Numbered from the stretch's first letter, positions 54,438 through 63,634 are shown. The stretch is 64,000 nt of DNA from Halobacillus shinanisalinarum (GCF_022919835.1 NZ_CP095074.1:806001-870000); one strand, 5' to 3'. Notes: a model not told the origin generated them from the letters alone. Program-made: numbers and translations.

Positions 54438-55376
54438 ATGAATATTCGTTCCAAAGTACTTTTAACTATTTTGATCGCAGGTGTGTGTCAACTGTTTTTG
54501 GTTGATTACATTTTCGCAAGTGAAGAATCTGAACGTATGGCCCTCTATAAAAAAACATCAGCAGTAACTGATATCCCATGGTACTATTTTGCTGCCATTG
54601 ATCAATATGAACGGCAAATAAACGACGATCCTTCAGAGGGTAGGGTAACAGCCATTCAACCTGACCCGTTGTTTTGGAATGGGATCGACTATCCTTCGAT
54701 GTTTTTTCCCTCAGGATGGGGTACTAGTGGGAATGGCGACAAAAAAATCGACATTACAAATGATGAAGATATTCTCTGGTCATTAGGGAACTATATTAAA
54801 TCATACGGCACGACAAAAGATGATATAAGAATAGCTCTCTGGAATTATTACAAACGTGATCTAACCGTACAAACCATTATGAATACCGCTAAAGTCTTCA
54901 AGAAATTCCAAACGGTATCTCTTAAGGATAGAGATTTCCCATTACCGCTTGAAGCCAATTTCAGCTACAATAACACATGGGGCGATGCGCGTGGGTTTGG
55001 AGGACGCAGGATTCATGAAGGAACAGATATCTTTGCAAACCATGGGGTCCCCGTTAAGTCGACGACCTATGGAGTTGTTGAGATGAAAGGGTGGAATGAA
55101 TATGGCGGATGGAGAATTGGCATCCGCGATATCTTTAACATTTATCATTATTACGCTCATTTAAACGGCTTTAAAGATGGAATGAATGTTGGAGATGTAG
55201 TTAAGCCTGGGGATGTAATAGGCAGCGTTGGTGCCACTGGTTATGGACCACCAGGAACTTCTGGAAAGTTCCCTCCGCATTTACATTATGGAATGTACCA
55301 AGATAATGGAGAGAATGAATGGTCTTTTGACCCTTATCCTTATTTGAAAAGATGGGAAAAATTAGCACGTGAGTAA
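54438..55376 (+). CDS. yunA: M23 (LytM/gametolysin-type) peptidoglycan endopeptidase, YunA-like
   Basis: A 312-residue secreted protein: signal peptide residues 1-28 ending near FAS, a helical middle region (50-165), and a C-terminal M23 domain with zinc ligands His193 and Asp197 (HEGTD) and the HLH pair His281/His283 (PPHLHYGMY). All catalytic ligands appear present, so it may cut peptide cross-links. The ATG at 54438 is eight nt after GAAGGTG; the TTG at 54423 lies before the ribosome binding site. Confidence 0.9.
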   Translation: MNIRSKVLLTILIAGVCQLFLVDYIFASEESERMALYKKTSAVTDIPWYYFAAIDQYERQINDDPSEGRVTAIQPDPLFWNGIDYPSMFFPSGWGTSGNGDKKIDITNDEDILWSLGNYIKSYGTTKDDIRIALWNYYKRDLTVQTIMNTAKVFKKFQTVSLKDRDFPLPLEANFSYNNTWGDARGFGGRRIHEGTDIFANHGVPVKSTTYGVVEMKGWNEYGGWRIGIRDIFNIYHYYAHLNGFKDGMNVGDVVKPGDVIGSVGATGYGPPGTSGKFPPHLHYGMYQDNGENEWSFDPYPYLKRWEKLARE

Positions 55377-55380
55377 TGAA

Positions 55381-55425
55381 AAGAAAGCCCGAGTGTTCTG
55401 TACTGCAGAATACCCGGGCTTTCTT
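55381..55425. terminator. Bidirectional terminator after yunA
   Basis: AAGAAAGCCCG and CGGGCTTTCTT arms with an inner TTCTGTACTGCAGAA hairpin; it also follows metS on the other strand. Confidence 0.85.
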
Positions 55426-55430
55426 ATAAA

Positions 55431-55529
55431 TTAACTACTTGATTTAGACTTTCTTACTGCATTGGTAATACTAAGTGCCAGGCCGCCCCAAATAATAACA
55501 ATGGTTATAATAAACATGACAATAGCCAT
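55431..55529 (-). CDS. metS: Methionine/alanine importer small subunit (MetS type), 32 residues
   Basis: The frame encodes a single-span peptide: MAIVMFIITIVIIWGGLAL, followed by a short basic tail (NAVRKSKSSS). The IIWGGLAL pattern and size match the MetS/MaAIMP small subunit family, which assists NSS-type transporters (MetPS of Corynebacterium imports methionine and alanine). It starts inside the transporter gene: stop and start overlap as TAATG, with GGAGG 11 nt upstream. This overlap argues for translational coupling and stoichiometric synthesis. It is easily missed because of its length. Confidence 0.88.
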   Translation of the reverse strand: MAIVMFIITIVIIWGGLALSITNAVRKSKSSS

Positions 55530-57058
55530 TAGCGAGCAACCTCCTTCTCATCATCTGATTGTGTTTGATTCAATTCATTGTTCGGCCATTTTTTCATTGA
55601 CATTAAAGAGCCAACAAAGATGGCGCCAATCGCGACGATCCATCCAAAGTTGAATAGGAAATCGATTGGATACCCTCCATATGCTGCCGATAATTCTGCT
55701 CGCAGGTTTTGCAGCATCATGTATCCAAGCACGATTGGTGTAATAACACCTAAACAGAAGCGCCACCACGTCCCCAATCTGATATCAGAAATCTCATTTG
55801 CATGGGATTGGAATCCCTTAAGTCCTTTGGCAAACCAAGCTAAAGCTACAACTTCAAACAATCCTGCTAAAGCTACACCAAAATTGTTAATGAAGTGGTC
55901 TACCGTATCTAATAGGTTCAGTCCCCCTTGTGTTGCATAAAGAAGAGAGAGGACCGCTGCCAAACCGCCGCCAAACATAATAGACTTACCTCTTGAAATA
56001 TTAAATTTCTCAGATACTGCAGCTACATATGTCTCAGTAATGGAGATAAGTGACGACAACCCAGCCAATACGAGTGAAGCGAAGAACAGAAAGCCAAAGA
56101 TTCTCGGTATACCTGGAATCTGACTAACAATTTCCGGAAATACCATAAAAGCAAGGCCAACTCCTCCGACTCCCTTTTCAGCAGCCAGTTGACTGACAGT
56201 TGTATCATAAGTGAAAGCCATAAAACCAATGGCCGCAAATACTCCAATCCCTGCAAGAATTTCAAAGGAGGAGTTTGCAAATCCTGTAATAAAGGCATTG
56301 TTTGTAATATCTGATTTCTTCGGTAGATACGAAGAGTAGGTAATCATAATAGCAAAAGCTATTGATAAACTAAAGAATATTTGTCCATATGCTGCTACCC
56401 ATACTTGCGGGTCGGCTATACTAGACCAATCAGGGGTGAAAAACGCAGACAAACCAGCTGCAGCCCCATCAAGTGTAATGGCACGAATAACGATGATGAT
56501 AAATAAAACAACTAAGGTTGGAATGAAAATTTTATTCGCTTTTTCAATTCCTTTTCTAACCCCTTTAGAAAGCACCCCTAATGTAATGATCCATACAATA
56601 AGTAGTGGGAGTAAAACCTTAGGTACTAGTCCCCCGAACGTACCTGGATCTGTTAGTGTTAAAAAGTCTCCTACGAAAAAGCTTGTAGGATCATCACCCC
56701 AAGATAAATTAAATGAATAATAAGCATACATAATTGCCCAGGCAATAATCACAGCATAGTAGGTCGAAATAACGAATGCTATGGTTACTTGCCACCAACC
56801 AATCCATTCAAAGCCCTTTCTTACTCTACCGAGTGATTTAGGAGCTGAGCCACGGTGCTTATGGCCAACTGTGTACTCTAAAATTAATAACGGTATACCA
56901 GCAGTTAGTAAAGCAAATAAGTAAGGAATAATAAATGCTCCGCCGCCGCTTTCGTACGCTGTAGCCGGAAAGCGCCAAATGTTGCCTAAACCAATTGCTG
57001 AACCCATGGCAGCAAATAAAAAGCCTGCCCTTGACCCCCACTGTGATCGATTTTCCAT
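55529..57058 (-). CDS. metP: Sodium-dependent NSS-family transporter, MetP-like
   Basis: A 509-residue Na+-dependent neurotransmitter:sodium symporter homologue with about 12 helices. TM1 has the family block AMGSAIGLGNIWRFPATAYE (sodium and substrate binding near residues 17-36); GQIFFSLSIAFAIMITY is TM6-like. With metS overlapping its 3' end it is best read as the large subunit of a methionine/alanine importer; other NSS members carry tryptophan, leucine or osmolytes. The ATG at 57058 has GGGGAGG upstream. Confidence 0.9.
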   Translation of the reverse strand: MENRSQWGSRAGFLFAAMGSAIGLGNIWRFPATAYESGGGAFIIPYLFALLTAGIPLLILEYTVGHKHRGSAPKSLGRVRKGFEWIGWWQVTIAFVISTYYAVIIAWAIMYAYYSFNLSWGDDPTSFFVGDFLTLTDPGTFGGLVPKVLLPLLIVWIITLGVLSKGVRKGIEKANKIFIPTLVVLFIIIVIRAITLDGAAAGLSAFFTPDWSSIADPQVWVAAYGQIFFSLSIAFAIMITYSSYLPKKSDITNNAFITGFANSSFEILAGIGVFAAIGFMAFTYDTTVSQLAAEKGVGGVGLAFMVFPEIVSQIPGIPRIFGFLFFASLVLAGLSSLISITETYVAAVSEKFNISRGKSIMFGGGLAAVLSLLYATQGGLNLLDTVDHFINNFGVALAGLFEVVALAWFAKGLKGFQSHANEISDIRLGTWWRFCLGVITPIVLGYMMLQNLRAELSAAYGGYPIDFLFNFGWIVAIGAIFVGSLMSMKKWPNNELNQTQSDDEKEVAR

Positions 57059-57273
57059 GTCTAAAGACCTCCCCTTAATAATCAGAATCCCTTTTAATAC
57101 TTGTATGTGACAAGCAATGGAAAGAGAATGTTTTAAATCTTTATTTTTTTCTGATTATTTATACTTAGATTATAACCATACTGTTAAAGAGATGTCAAAG
57201 CTATATTTTGTATGCCCCAATAATAAAGATCAGTAGTTCAAATTTCCCCACTAGAACTGAAATTCCACATATA

Positions 57274-57304
57274 AAAAAGGAGTACTCAAATGTACCCCTC
57301 TTTT
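57274..57304 (-). terminator. Intrinsic terminator of lysW
   Basis: Minus-strand AGGGGTAC and GTACTCCT arms (one G-T pair) followed by TTTTTT. Confidence 0.75.
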
Positions 57305-57312
57305 GAATATAT

Positions 57313-58875
57313 TTACTTAGTCAAATAATTTTCTGGAAAAATATAGTGAATACACATTGCTAAAATCGCTATAACAATCAATGTCAACAAGAACGCCAGT
57401 AGCAGCTGTCCAGTAAATCCTAGTATTAAATAACCAACAGCTGCAGCGATAGCCGCAATAAATGCATATGGCAACTGGGTCATTACGTGGTCAATGTGAT
57501 TCGATCCAGCCCCAGTTGAAGAAAGGATGGTTGTATCAGAAATCGGTGAACAGTGATCACCGAACACAGACCCAGCAAGAACTGCTGACAAGGCTGGCAG
57601 GACTAAATTCACATCAATTCCAACGGCAATTTCACCTGCGATCGGGAGCATAATTCCAAACGTTCCCCAAGATGTTCCCGTAGCTAAGGCCATAAAACCA
57701 GCCACAATAAAAATAAGGAAAGGTAAGAATGCAATGTTAATCGATGATTGGTTAACAAGAGTAACTAAATACTCCCCCGTTCCAAGCTGTCCGATTACAT
57801 CGCCAATCATCCATGCAAAGACGAGAATATACACGGCCGGAAGCATTGCTTTTACACCTTCGCTTAAGACATGATTGATACCTGACTTGGGCTCTGCTTG
57901 TTTAACATAAAGTCCCCCTGCCACAAGAACAGCTATCACCCCGCCTATGAATAAAGAAATATTTACATTTGTATTAGCAAAAATACTTATTAGATTCACT
58001 GTTTCTGTTGAATTCCGTATCCCTGTAATAACCATTGACGTAACAGTTACTAAGATTAATGTCACAATAGGCCAGATGAGATGGGAGACCCTTCCATGCT
58101 CGTGTTCCTCAAATTCATCGTTTAAATCACCCGGAACATCCCCGACTTTATTAGGATCGATCAACTCACCAGTCTGCATAGCTCGCTTTTCATGTTTACG
58201 CATTGAACCAATATCTATCTTCATAAATACAGTCAAAAAGACGAGTAACAAGGCTGCAAAAACGTAAAAGTTATACGGAATCATTCTAATAAAGGCCTCA
58301 AGTGGTTGATAATTGGCAATTTCATTAGCCGCTAAAATACTGCCAATCGTTCCGATAATATAAGCTCCCCAACTGGAAATAGGCGAAATAACGGTAATCG
58401 GCGCTGAGGTAGAATCTATATAATACGCTAATTTTGCTCGAGAAATTTTATGTCGATCCGTCACAGGCCTAGCTACCTGCCCAACGGCTAATGCGTTAAA
58501 GTAATCATCGATAAAAATGATAATACCTAATAAAACCGGAACAAGTTTTGCCCCGTTACGAGTTTTAATACGGGTTACTGCCCATTTACCAAAAGCTCTG
58601 CTGCCACCGGAAGCTGTCATAAAAGCTGTTGCAACACCAAGTAGTAATAAGAAAGTTAGCAGATAAATATTACCTGTGTTGATAGCACCTTCGCTATAAA
58701 AAATGGTAGCAAATACAGTCCAAATCATTTGTATACCATCCATCACATTGAATTGTGTAAGCATAAAGGCTCCGACAATAATACCTGCTGCCAGAGACAG
58801 AATGACTTTTCTTGTTGCAATCACAAGAATAAGCATGAGTAATGGTGGAATAAGTGAATAAATCGTTCCTTCCAA
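57313..58875 (-). CDS. lysW: NhaC-family carrier under lysine riboswitch control, probable lysine transporter LysW
   Basis: A 520-residue integral membrane protein of the NhaC antiporter superfamily (YDYFNALAVGQVARPVTD, ALATGTSWGTFGIMLPIAGE and SVFGDHCSPISDTTILSS motifs; 11-12 helices). NhaC-like proteins exchange Na+/H+ or substrates; members preceded by lysine riboswitches were predicted as lysine transporters (LysW). A lysine riboswitch lies 100 bp upstream here, so lysine uptake is the best call. The start is TTG at 58875, behind GGAGGGGAA (six to seven nt); the longer frame to 59010 would overlap the riboswitch terminator. Confidence 0.87.
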   Translation of the reverse strand: MEGTIYSLIPPLLMLILVIATRKVILSLAAGIIVGAFMLTQFNVMDGIQMIWTVFATIFYSEGAINTGNIYLLTFLLLLGVATAFMTASGGSRAFGKWAVTRIKTRNGAKLVPVLLGIIIFIDDYFNALAVGQVARPVTDRHKISRAKLAYYIDSTSAPITVISPISSWGAYIIGTIGSILAANEIANYQPLEAFIRMIPYNFYVFAALLLVFLTVFMKIDIGSMRKHEKRAMQTGELIDPNKVGDVPGDLNDEFEEHEHGRVSHLIWPIVTLILVTVTSMVITGIRNSTETVNLISIFANTNVNISLFIGGVIAVLVAGGLYVKQAEPKSGINHVLSEGVKAMLPAVYILVFAWMIGDVIGQLGTGEYLVTLVNQSSINIAFLPFLIFIVAGFMALATGTSWGTFGIMLPIAGEIAVGIDVNLVLPALSAVLAGSVFGDHCSPISDTTILSSTGAGSNHIDHVMTQLPYAFIAAIAAAVGYLILGFTGQLLLAFLLTLIVIAILAMCIHYIFPENYLTK

Positions 58876-58978
58876 AGTGGTTCCCCTCCATTTTATCTTA
58901 AGATGATAACGAGGTGCTTTTAGGAAGTCTACTGGAGATAAAATTGAGGAATTTTGAAAAGCTATTGCACACAAAAAA

Positions 58979-59228
58979 GACAATGATAGAAAATAACCTA
59001 TCATTGCCATACAGCAGCAATTTGATTATCCTCCATTTCGATCAGTAGCGCACCATGCACCTTAAAAGCATGCATGACAGTGTAACCCTTGTTCAGGTGC
59101 ACACCAGAATAAGGCAGCTTGACTGCTGCAATAAACTTCGGCAGGTCTTCCCTTTCATAAACGTGGTCATCGTTGTCATCCTCCCACTTGAATTACTAAT
59201 GAAGTCCTGCGCCTCTACCTCACCGATC
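58979..59228 (-). ncRNA. Lysine riboswitch (L-box) with terminator, upstream of lysW
   Basis: On the minus strand P1 arms GATCGGT (59228-59222) and ACTGATC (59046-59040) enclose lysine-aptamer blocks: GGTAGAGGCGC, ACTTCATTAGTA, AAAGGGAAGACCTGCCGAAG, GTGCACCTGAACAAGGGTTA and ACTGTCATGCATG. A terminator with arms GGCAATGATAG and CTATCATTGTC and TTTTTTG follows at 59007-58971. Lysine binding would end transcription before lysW. The order and spacing agree with the B. subtilis lysC leader. Confidence 0.85.
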
Positions 59229-59279
59229 TGATAAGGTCACGCATATTTAATTCCTAAATAGTTTACCAAGATCTATCGT

Positions 59280-60038
59280 TTATTGCAAGCCTGTCATTGG
59301 TAGTGAAAAGGTTGGAGATTCCTCCCCTCCGTCGCCATTATAAAACTCAGGCACTTCACCCATAATCGTCCGAGAATCAACCGGAATATCATTAGTTACA
59401 ACAGTTGTCTCAGTAGCAAAAGGAATAACAACTTGTAAGCTTACTTTAAAATTAATCCATAATTGAAAATGTGCAGCGTTAATACCGTACTCTGTTATTT
59501 CATTTCTAAATTGTGTCTGGACATCACCAATTACTTGCAACTGAACAGGCACTTCAGGTCCAAGGTTTGACAAGAGTGTATTATTTGTTGCCAATCCGAT
59601 GGGGACTCTAATCAATGTGACCGGTTCTACACTCGGGTCTTCTTCAGACTGTTCAAGATCTGCCTCCAATGCTACATCCATTGGAAGATCATTTTGTTCC
59701 ATTCGCCTGAGGAAATGTTGTACTCTTAAGGTGGTGTTTCTCAACGCTCTATTTACCACAACAGAATTCCAGCCCATAGAAACAATATTCCCTTCATTAT
59801 CTTTTTCAATTTCCACCAAATCATCATAATTTATATCCTCAGAAATTTGTTTACTGACTGCTTCATTTATAGCAACCCTGGCCAGCTGGTGAGCCTTCGT
59901 TGTAGCAATTTCTTGTATGGCTGGAGTGATCCCTCGATCAATTAACCATAAACATGAACCTGTAATGATAGCAAAACAAATGAACGTGATAAGAATTCTT
60001 TTCCCTATTGAGGGTGGATTCGTCTTTTTAGTTCCCAT
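59280..60038 (-). CDS. yunB: Sporulation protein YunB
   Basis: A 252-residue membrane-anchored protein: one N-terminal helix (residues 14-33), then an extracytoplasmic domain with EIATTKAHQLARVAINEAV, RVPIGLATNNTLLSNLGPEV and INFKVSLQVVIPFATE blocks typical of YunB. In B. subtilis YunB is sigma-E-dependent and needed for full sporulation. The ATG at 60038 is preceded by AGGAGGGG, which is part of a hairpin (60044-60083). Confidence 0.92.
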   Translation of the reverse strand: MGTKKTNPPSIGKRILITFICFAIITGSCLWLIDRGITPAIQEIATTKAHQLARVAINEAVSKQISEDINYDDLVEIEKDNEGNIVSMGWNSVVVNRALRNTTLRVQHFLRRMEQNDLPMDVALEADLEQSEEDPSVEPVTLIRVPIGLATNNTLLSNLGPEVPVQLQVIGDVQTQFRNEITEYGINAAHFQLWINFKVSLQVVIPFATETTVVTNDIPVDSRTIMGEVPEFYNGDGGEESPTFSLPMTGLQ

Positions 60039-60043
60039 AAAAC

Positions 60044-60083
60044 AACCCCTCCTGCCCTATCTATATGTCAGGAAGGAGGGGTT
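60044..60083 (-). promoter_or_regulatory. Hairpin with the yunB Shine-Dalgarno sequence in its 3' arm
   Basis: Minus-strand AACCCCTCC (60083-60075) pairs with GGAGGGGTT (60052-60044), followed by GTTTT and the ATG at 60038. It may end yunD transcripts and at the same time hide the ribosome binding site of yunB in read-through RNA. The architecture is the same as at 12189-12227. Confidence 0.6.
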
Positions 60084-60186
60084 TAAGCATCATGTTAGAT
60101 AAGTTGTATCACATTTTATGAAATGTGCCATCGACCAGGCTATTATTGCTCCCTAAAAAATAATTTTACGTCCTTGCCACACATTT

Positions 60187-61572
60187 TTAAAAACCCAAAG
60201 ATTTTGCAAGGACATCGCGAAGCAGTTCTGGCATATAATACCTTTTATATTCAGCGTAGGCAATCTCAGGAAAAAGCCTTCCGAAAGTAAAGGTATCTGC
60301 AGTAGCCAGGGTGTAAGTTTTTTGTTTATCAATATCCATCCCATTCATACGTACACTTTTGACATGTAATTCATCATCAGAACCTTCAAAGACCTCGATG
60401 TCAACACCTGTGAAAACCATTTTACCGATGACTTCACCTCGGAAACCTAAACCTTTCAAGCGGATTTCAGTCAATTTTCTTGTATGAGCCACTCGAATGA
60501 CTTCAAGCAACTCATCCCCAGAAAGTTCGACTTTACACGGATTCATTGGATGAGGGCATATTCGATGAATATCTTCAGATGTCACTTGCCCTTCACCTAG
60601 ATGGTCGAGCAACACACCAGCATTCAACATTGCGAGGTCTGCCCCTGTCCAATCCTGCATTCCTTTCGTAAACCTTTTCATAAGCGGCGTTTCCTTGAAC
60701 CAGGCAATTTTTAAAGGATGCTCCAGATAGGCTACAGGAGTTTGCAGATGCTCCACAGCGCGTTCTCTCATCTTTTCCACTTGCTCATTTGCAAGACTAT
60801 CCTTTTCCATATTTTCAGTCGATACAGCATAGGCTTCTTTTTTGCTTAAAGATTGTACAGCATGATCCCATTCTAATATAATTTCCCCTAAATGTGTGCC
60901 ATGTTTGCCAACAGCAGTTAAGATGGAATTCCCTGTATGTTCACCATTTTGAAAAAGATGATGGGTATGCCCACCGATAATGACGTCAATCCCAGGATAA
61001 TGTCTCGCAATCTCTTCATCATCGTACATACCGAGGTGCGAGAGCAGTACAACAATGTCCGCTTGTTTCTGTACCTCTGTTATTAGTTTGTCTAATATAT
61101 CAAAAGGTGAAGTAATTGACCAGCCCAACATACTGTAAAATGTTTCAAATGGTGCAGTTAAGCCAAGAACAGCTATTCTCGTTCCATACTTCGTTTGAAA
61201 AATTTTATACGGTTTTAACCAATCTGGCTGGGGGGCTGTTTGTGACTGTAAGTTAGCGCAAACCACATCAAAATCAGCCTCCTCATACAGCGAATATAAA
61301 TCCCCATAGGATAACGTGATTCCTTCATTATTACCTAAGTTTGCAAAGCTGTAGCCTGCCTGATTTAAAAGCTCAACATTTCCTTTGCCCATCAAGCCTT
61401 CTGTTATCGGGTGAAAACGATCCACATGGTCACCATTATCTAACAGCCAGTAACTTTCTTCATTTATATGATGTATCTTTTTTCTTTGATTGAAATAGCC
61501 GACAATTTGAGGCCAATTCTCAAAGTGGCTATGCAAGTCGCTGGTATAGTATAAAAAGATCTTTTCCTTCAT
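60187..61572 (-). CDS. yunD: Bifunctional UDP-sugar hydrolase/5'-nucleotidase-like metallophosphatase YunD
   Basis: A 461-residue two-domain phosphatase. N-terminal metallophosphoesterase: YYTSDLHSHF (metal Asp/His), LLDNGDHVDR, ANLGNNEG (in place of the usual NHE), LLSHLG and GGHTHH. A C-terminal 5'-nucleotidase domain begins near residue 300 (ADLAMLNAGVLLDHLG). No signal peptide, so it appears cytoplasmic. The NNE in place of NHE removes a typical active-site histidine. The ATG at 61572 has AAGGAGACTG; upstream frame to 61647 overlaps yunE. It is cotranscribed with yunE. Confidence 0.9.
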   Translation of the reverse strand: MKEKIFLYYTSDLHSHFENWPQIVGYFNQRKKIHHINEESYWLLDNGDHVDRFHPITEGLMGKGNVELLNQAGYSFANLGNNEGITLSYGDLYSLYEEADFDVVCANLQSQTAPQPDWLKPYKIFQTKYGTRIAVLGLTAPFETFYSMLGWSITSPFDILDKLITEVQKQADIVVLLSHLGMYDDEEIARHYPGIDVIIGGHTHHLFQNGEHTGNSILTAVGKHGTHLGEIILEWDHAVQSLSKKEAYAVSTENMEKDSLANEQVEKMRERAVEHLQTPVAYLEHPLKIAWFKETPLMKRFTKGMQDWTGADLAMLNAGVLLDHLGEGQVTSEDIHRICPHPMNPCKVELSGDELLEVIRVAHTRKLTEIRLKGLGFRGEVIGKMVFTGVDIEVFEGSDDELHVKSVRMNGMDIDKQKTYTLATADTFTFGRLFPEIAYAEYKRYYMPELLRDVLAKSLGF

Positions 61573-61583
61573 TATCAGTCTCC

Positions 61584-62402
61584 TTATCCAATCCCTTGCC
61601 AAATTAACCGTATTCCGACTAAAATAAGCAGAATACGTAAAAACCATTCCACTGCTTGTCCATTTAATTTCCGATTAACAAATGCACCGCACATACCGCC
61701 TATGTAAGCACCCGGGATAAAGTACAAAGCACGGCTCCATTCCACATGACCTAAATAAATATGGGTTGCTGAACTTGTTATACTCGCAAAAAATATCATG
61801 AACATCGATGTAGCTGTTGCAATATGTGGAGGAAATCGAAAAAGCAGGATTAAAACTGGTACAGTAAGCGAGCCACCTCCAATTCCAAGCAATCCTGATA
61901 ATACCCCCACACTAAAGGATAAAATGAAGCCGATCCCCAATGGAAACGTATAGGAAATGGTTTGACCATTTAGCACAACTACCCTCTTTATACCACTGAT
62001 TGAGAATTTGTTACCCTCTTCCCGACTTCTGGGCAGAAAAAATAACAATGATATAACAATCATTACACTTCCAAATATTAATGCAAAATTATCCGTTTGA
62101 AAAAATTGATTAAGCCATGACCCGAAGATTCCTCCTGGAATACTCCCAATCAACAGGAGTAATCCTGCCTTCAAGTCTACTCGTTTATGCTTAATATACG
62201 ACAACGTTGATGAAAGTCCTGTGAAAATCATTACAACTAGTGAAATCCCTACAATCTTCTGTGGCGTGACCCAATCAAACATATGATGGTGATCACCTAA
62301 GAATAAAAGAGCAGGCACTAATATAGACCCTCCGCCTAATCCTGCTACGCTTCCAACAAAAGATGCTAAAAATCCGATTACTAAAGCAATTACGATAAAC
62401 AT
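61584..62402 (-). CDS. yunE: TSUP family sulfite/organosulfonate-type exporter (YunE)
   Basis: A 272-residue TauE/SafE-type membrane protein with about eight helices and the two symmetry-related glycine-rich motifs SVAGLGGGSILVPALLF and GLLGIGGGSLTVPVLIL. The family exports or imports small sulfur compounds; the substrate is unknown here. The ATG at 62402 follows AGAAGG by six nt. It begins the yunE-yunD pair, 11 bp apart. Confidence 0.9.
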   Translation of the reverse strand: MFIVIALVIGFLASFVGSVAGLGGGSILVPALLFLGDHHHMFDWVTPQKIVGISLVVMIFTGLSSTLSYIKHKRVDLKAGLLLLIGSIPGGIFGSWLNQFFQTDNFALIFGSVMIVISLLFFLPRSREEGNKFSISGIKRVVVLNGQTISYTFPLGIGFILSFSVGVLSGLLGIGGGSLTVPVLILLFRFPPHIATATSMFMIFFASITSSATHIYLGHVEWSRALYFIPGAYIGGMCGAFVNRKLNGQAVEWFLRILLILVGIRLIWQGIG

Positions 62403-63212
62403 GGACAACCTTCTATCTGTATTAGAGATAATATTATAGTATCACGTTTTCTATGACGAAAACATGATTAGAAAGAGAATCCAACTCTTCAAGTGGTCAT
62501 AAAGAGAAATTAAGGCTCGTTTAGTGAAGATTGTTGTTGTATATGAAGACCGCAAAAGGAAATATGCTCGCCTTTCCTCAGGGGGCTTGCATAGTTCCCT
62601 CTGCTACCTGTTGATCCGTCCTTTTATAAAGGTAAATAAATTACTTTAAATAGCAATAAACTCCTAGAAAATAGCCGAAATTAAAAAACCTCACAGATGT
62701 CAAACCTCCGTGCGGTATTGGTTCTTTTATTAGCCAATGAAACCTTCCATCTCGAATTTGAATAATGTTGAATTTTAATCTGTATTGTTTATTTGCTAAA
62801 TACCTACCTCAAGCGATTTTAGAAAAAAACGCTTTTAAATAAGGCTCATCACCAAAACCTATGGTTGGATCCAGCGGCCCATGCAGATAATCTAGCTAGC
62901 TATGGTGGCTTTTCCGCTGTTGTTTGTGTGCTTAAGGGAGCGACTGTCTTTTATACATAGCCCCATCACAATAATGAAGAAGCCTATGATTCAGGAAAGT
63001 TAGGAGCGAAAGAAGGCTTAAAGTGAGCGATAAGCGCTGAAAACACACATATAACCCTCGTTATCGTGTTTTTGTTCTGTATAGCAGGTTACAGTTTTTC
63101 ATTTATTTGGTTCATTACCATAATTACCTTCTAATGTCAGCCTTAGATTTTAATGAAGAGCCTTAAATAAAATCAAACTTCTTCAATCTAGGGGAGCACA
63201 AACAGGGCATAA
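62403..63212. other. Non-coding, probably decayed sequence
   Basis: No intact gene is visible. On the plus strand near 62845-63025 a coding-like stretch (WLDPAAHADNLASYGGFSAV, then stop, then EEAYDSGKLGAKEGLK in the same frame) suggests the remains of a gene, which I cannot name. The rest is AT-rich with many stops in all frames. Confidence 0.5.
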
Positions 63213-63353
63213 AACATTCACCCGCTGGTTCTTGGTAAAGGGCGCCGCTTGCTTCCTGAAGATAGCACTGTTGCGCACCTCAATCTGACCGACTCTGTAA
63301 CCACGGATACCGGTGTCATCATTGCGACGTATCGGTCAGCCTCAGAGCAATAA
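63213..63353 (+). pseudogene. C-terminal remnant of a RibD_C/dihydrofolate-reductase-like protein
   Basis: The plus-strand frame reads HPLVLGKGRRLLPEDS, then a TGVIIATYRSASEQ end and TAA. This is the usual C-terminus of small dihydrofolate reductase family proteins (RibD C-terminal domain: hPxVLGxGxRLF ... TGxxxLxY). A TAA lies immediately upstream in frame, and no N-terminal part was found in any frame. A terminator follows, as for a formerly active gene. It is the end product of decay or deletion. Confidence 0.65.
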
Positions 63354-63380
63354 TTATCGGCTCGGATAACGTCTTCCAAG

Positions 63381-63415
63381 TACAAACCACTCATTGAACG
63401 GTGGTTTGTATTTTT
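63381..63415 (+). terminator. Terminator after the dihydrofolate-reductase-like remnant
   Basis: Perfect arms TACAAACCAC and GTGGTTTGTA followed by TTTTT. Confidence 0.85.
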
Positions 63416-63478
63416 CATGCTTCTAAGTTCTTCACTAGATTTTTCTTATTCAATTAATTGGTGGCCCTATACATTAAG

Positions 63479-63507
63479 AAAACGCAATTCTTTGCTCCAG
63501 AATTGCG
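63479..63507 (-). terminator. Probable terminator of sdaAA
   Basis: Minus-strand CGCAATTCT and AGAATTGCG arms followed by TTTTCTT; about 130 bp after the sdaAA stop. Confidence 0.7.
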
Positions 63508-63634
63508 CCCTTCGTATTTGTTTTTTAGAAATAACTTTTTCCATCCCCTCACACATTTTATTACCGTATCACCTGAATTTTTATAAAACATTTCTTCTGG
63601 TGTTAATTATTTCGATTGGTTATGATTCGTAAAC

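Noticed and set aside
57313..59010. The 565-residue version of the NhaC-type protein
   Set aside because: The extra N-terminal residues are encoded by the riboswitch terminator region; the TTG at 58875 with GGAGGGGAA is the better start.
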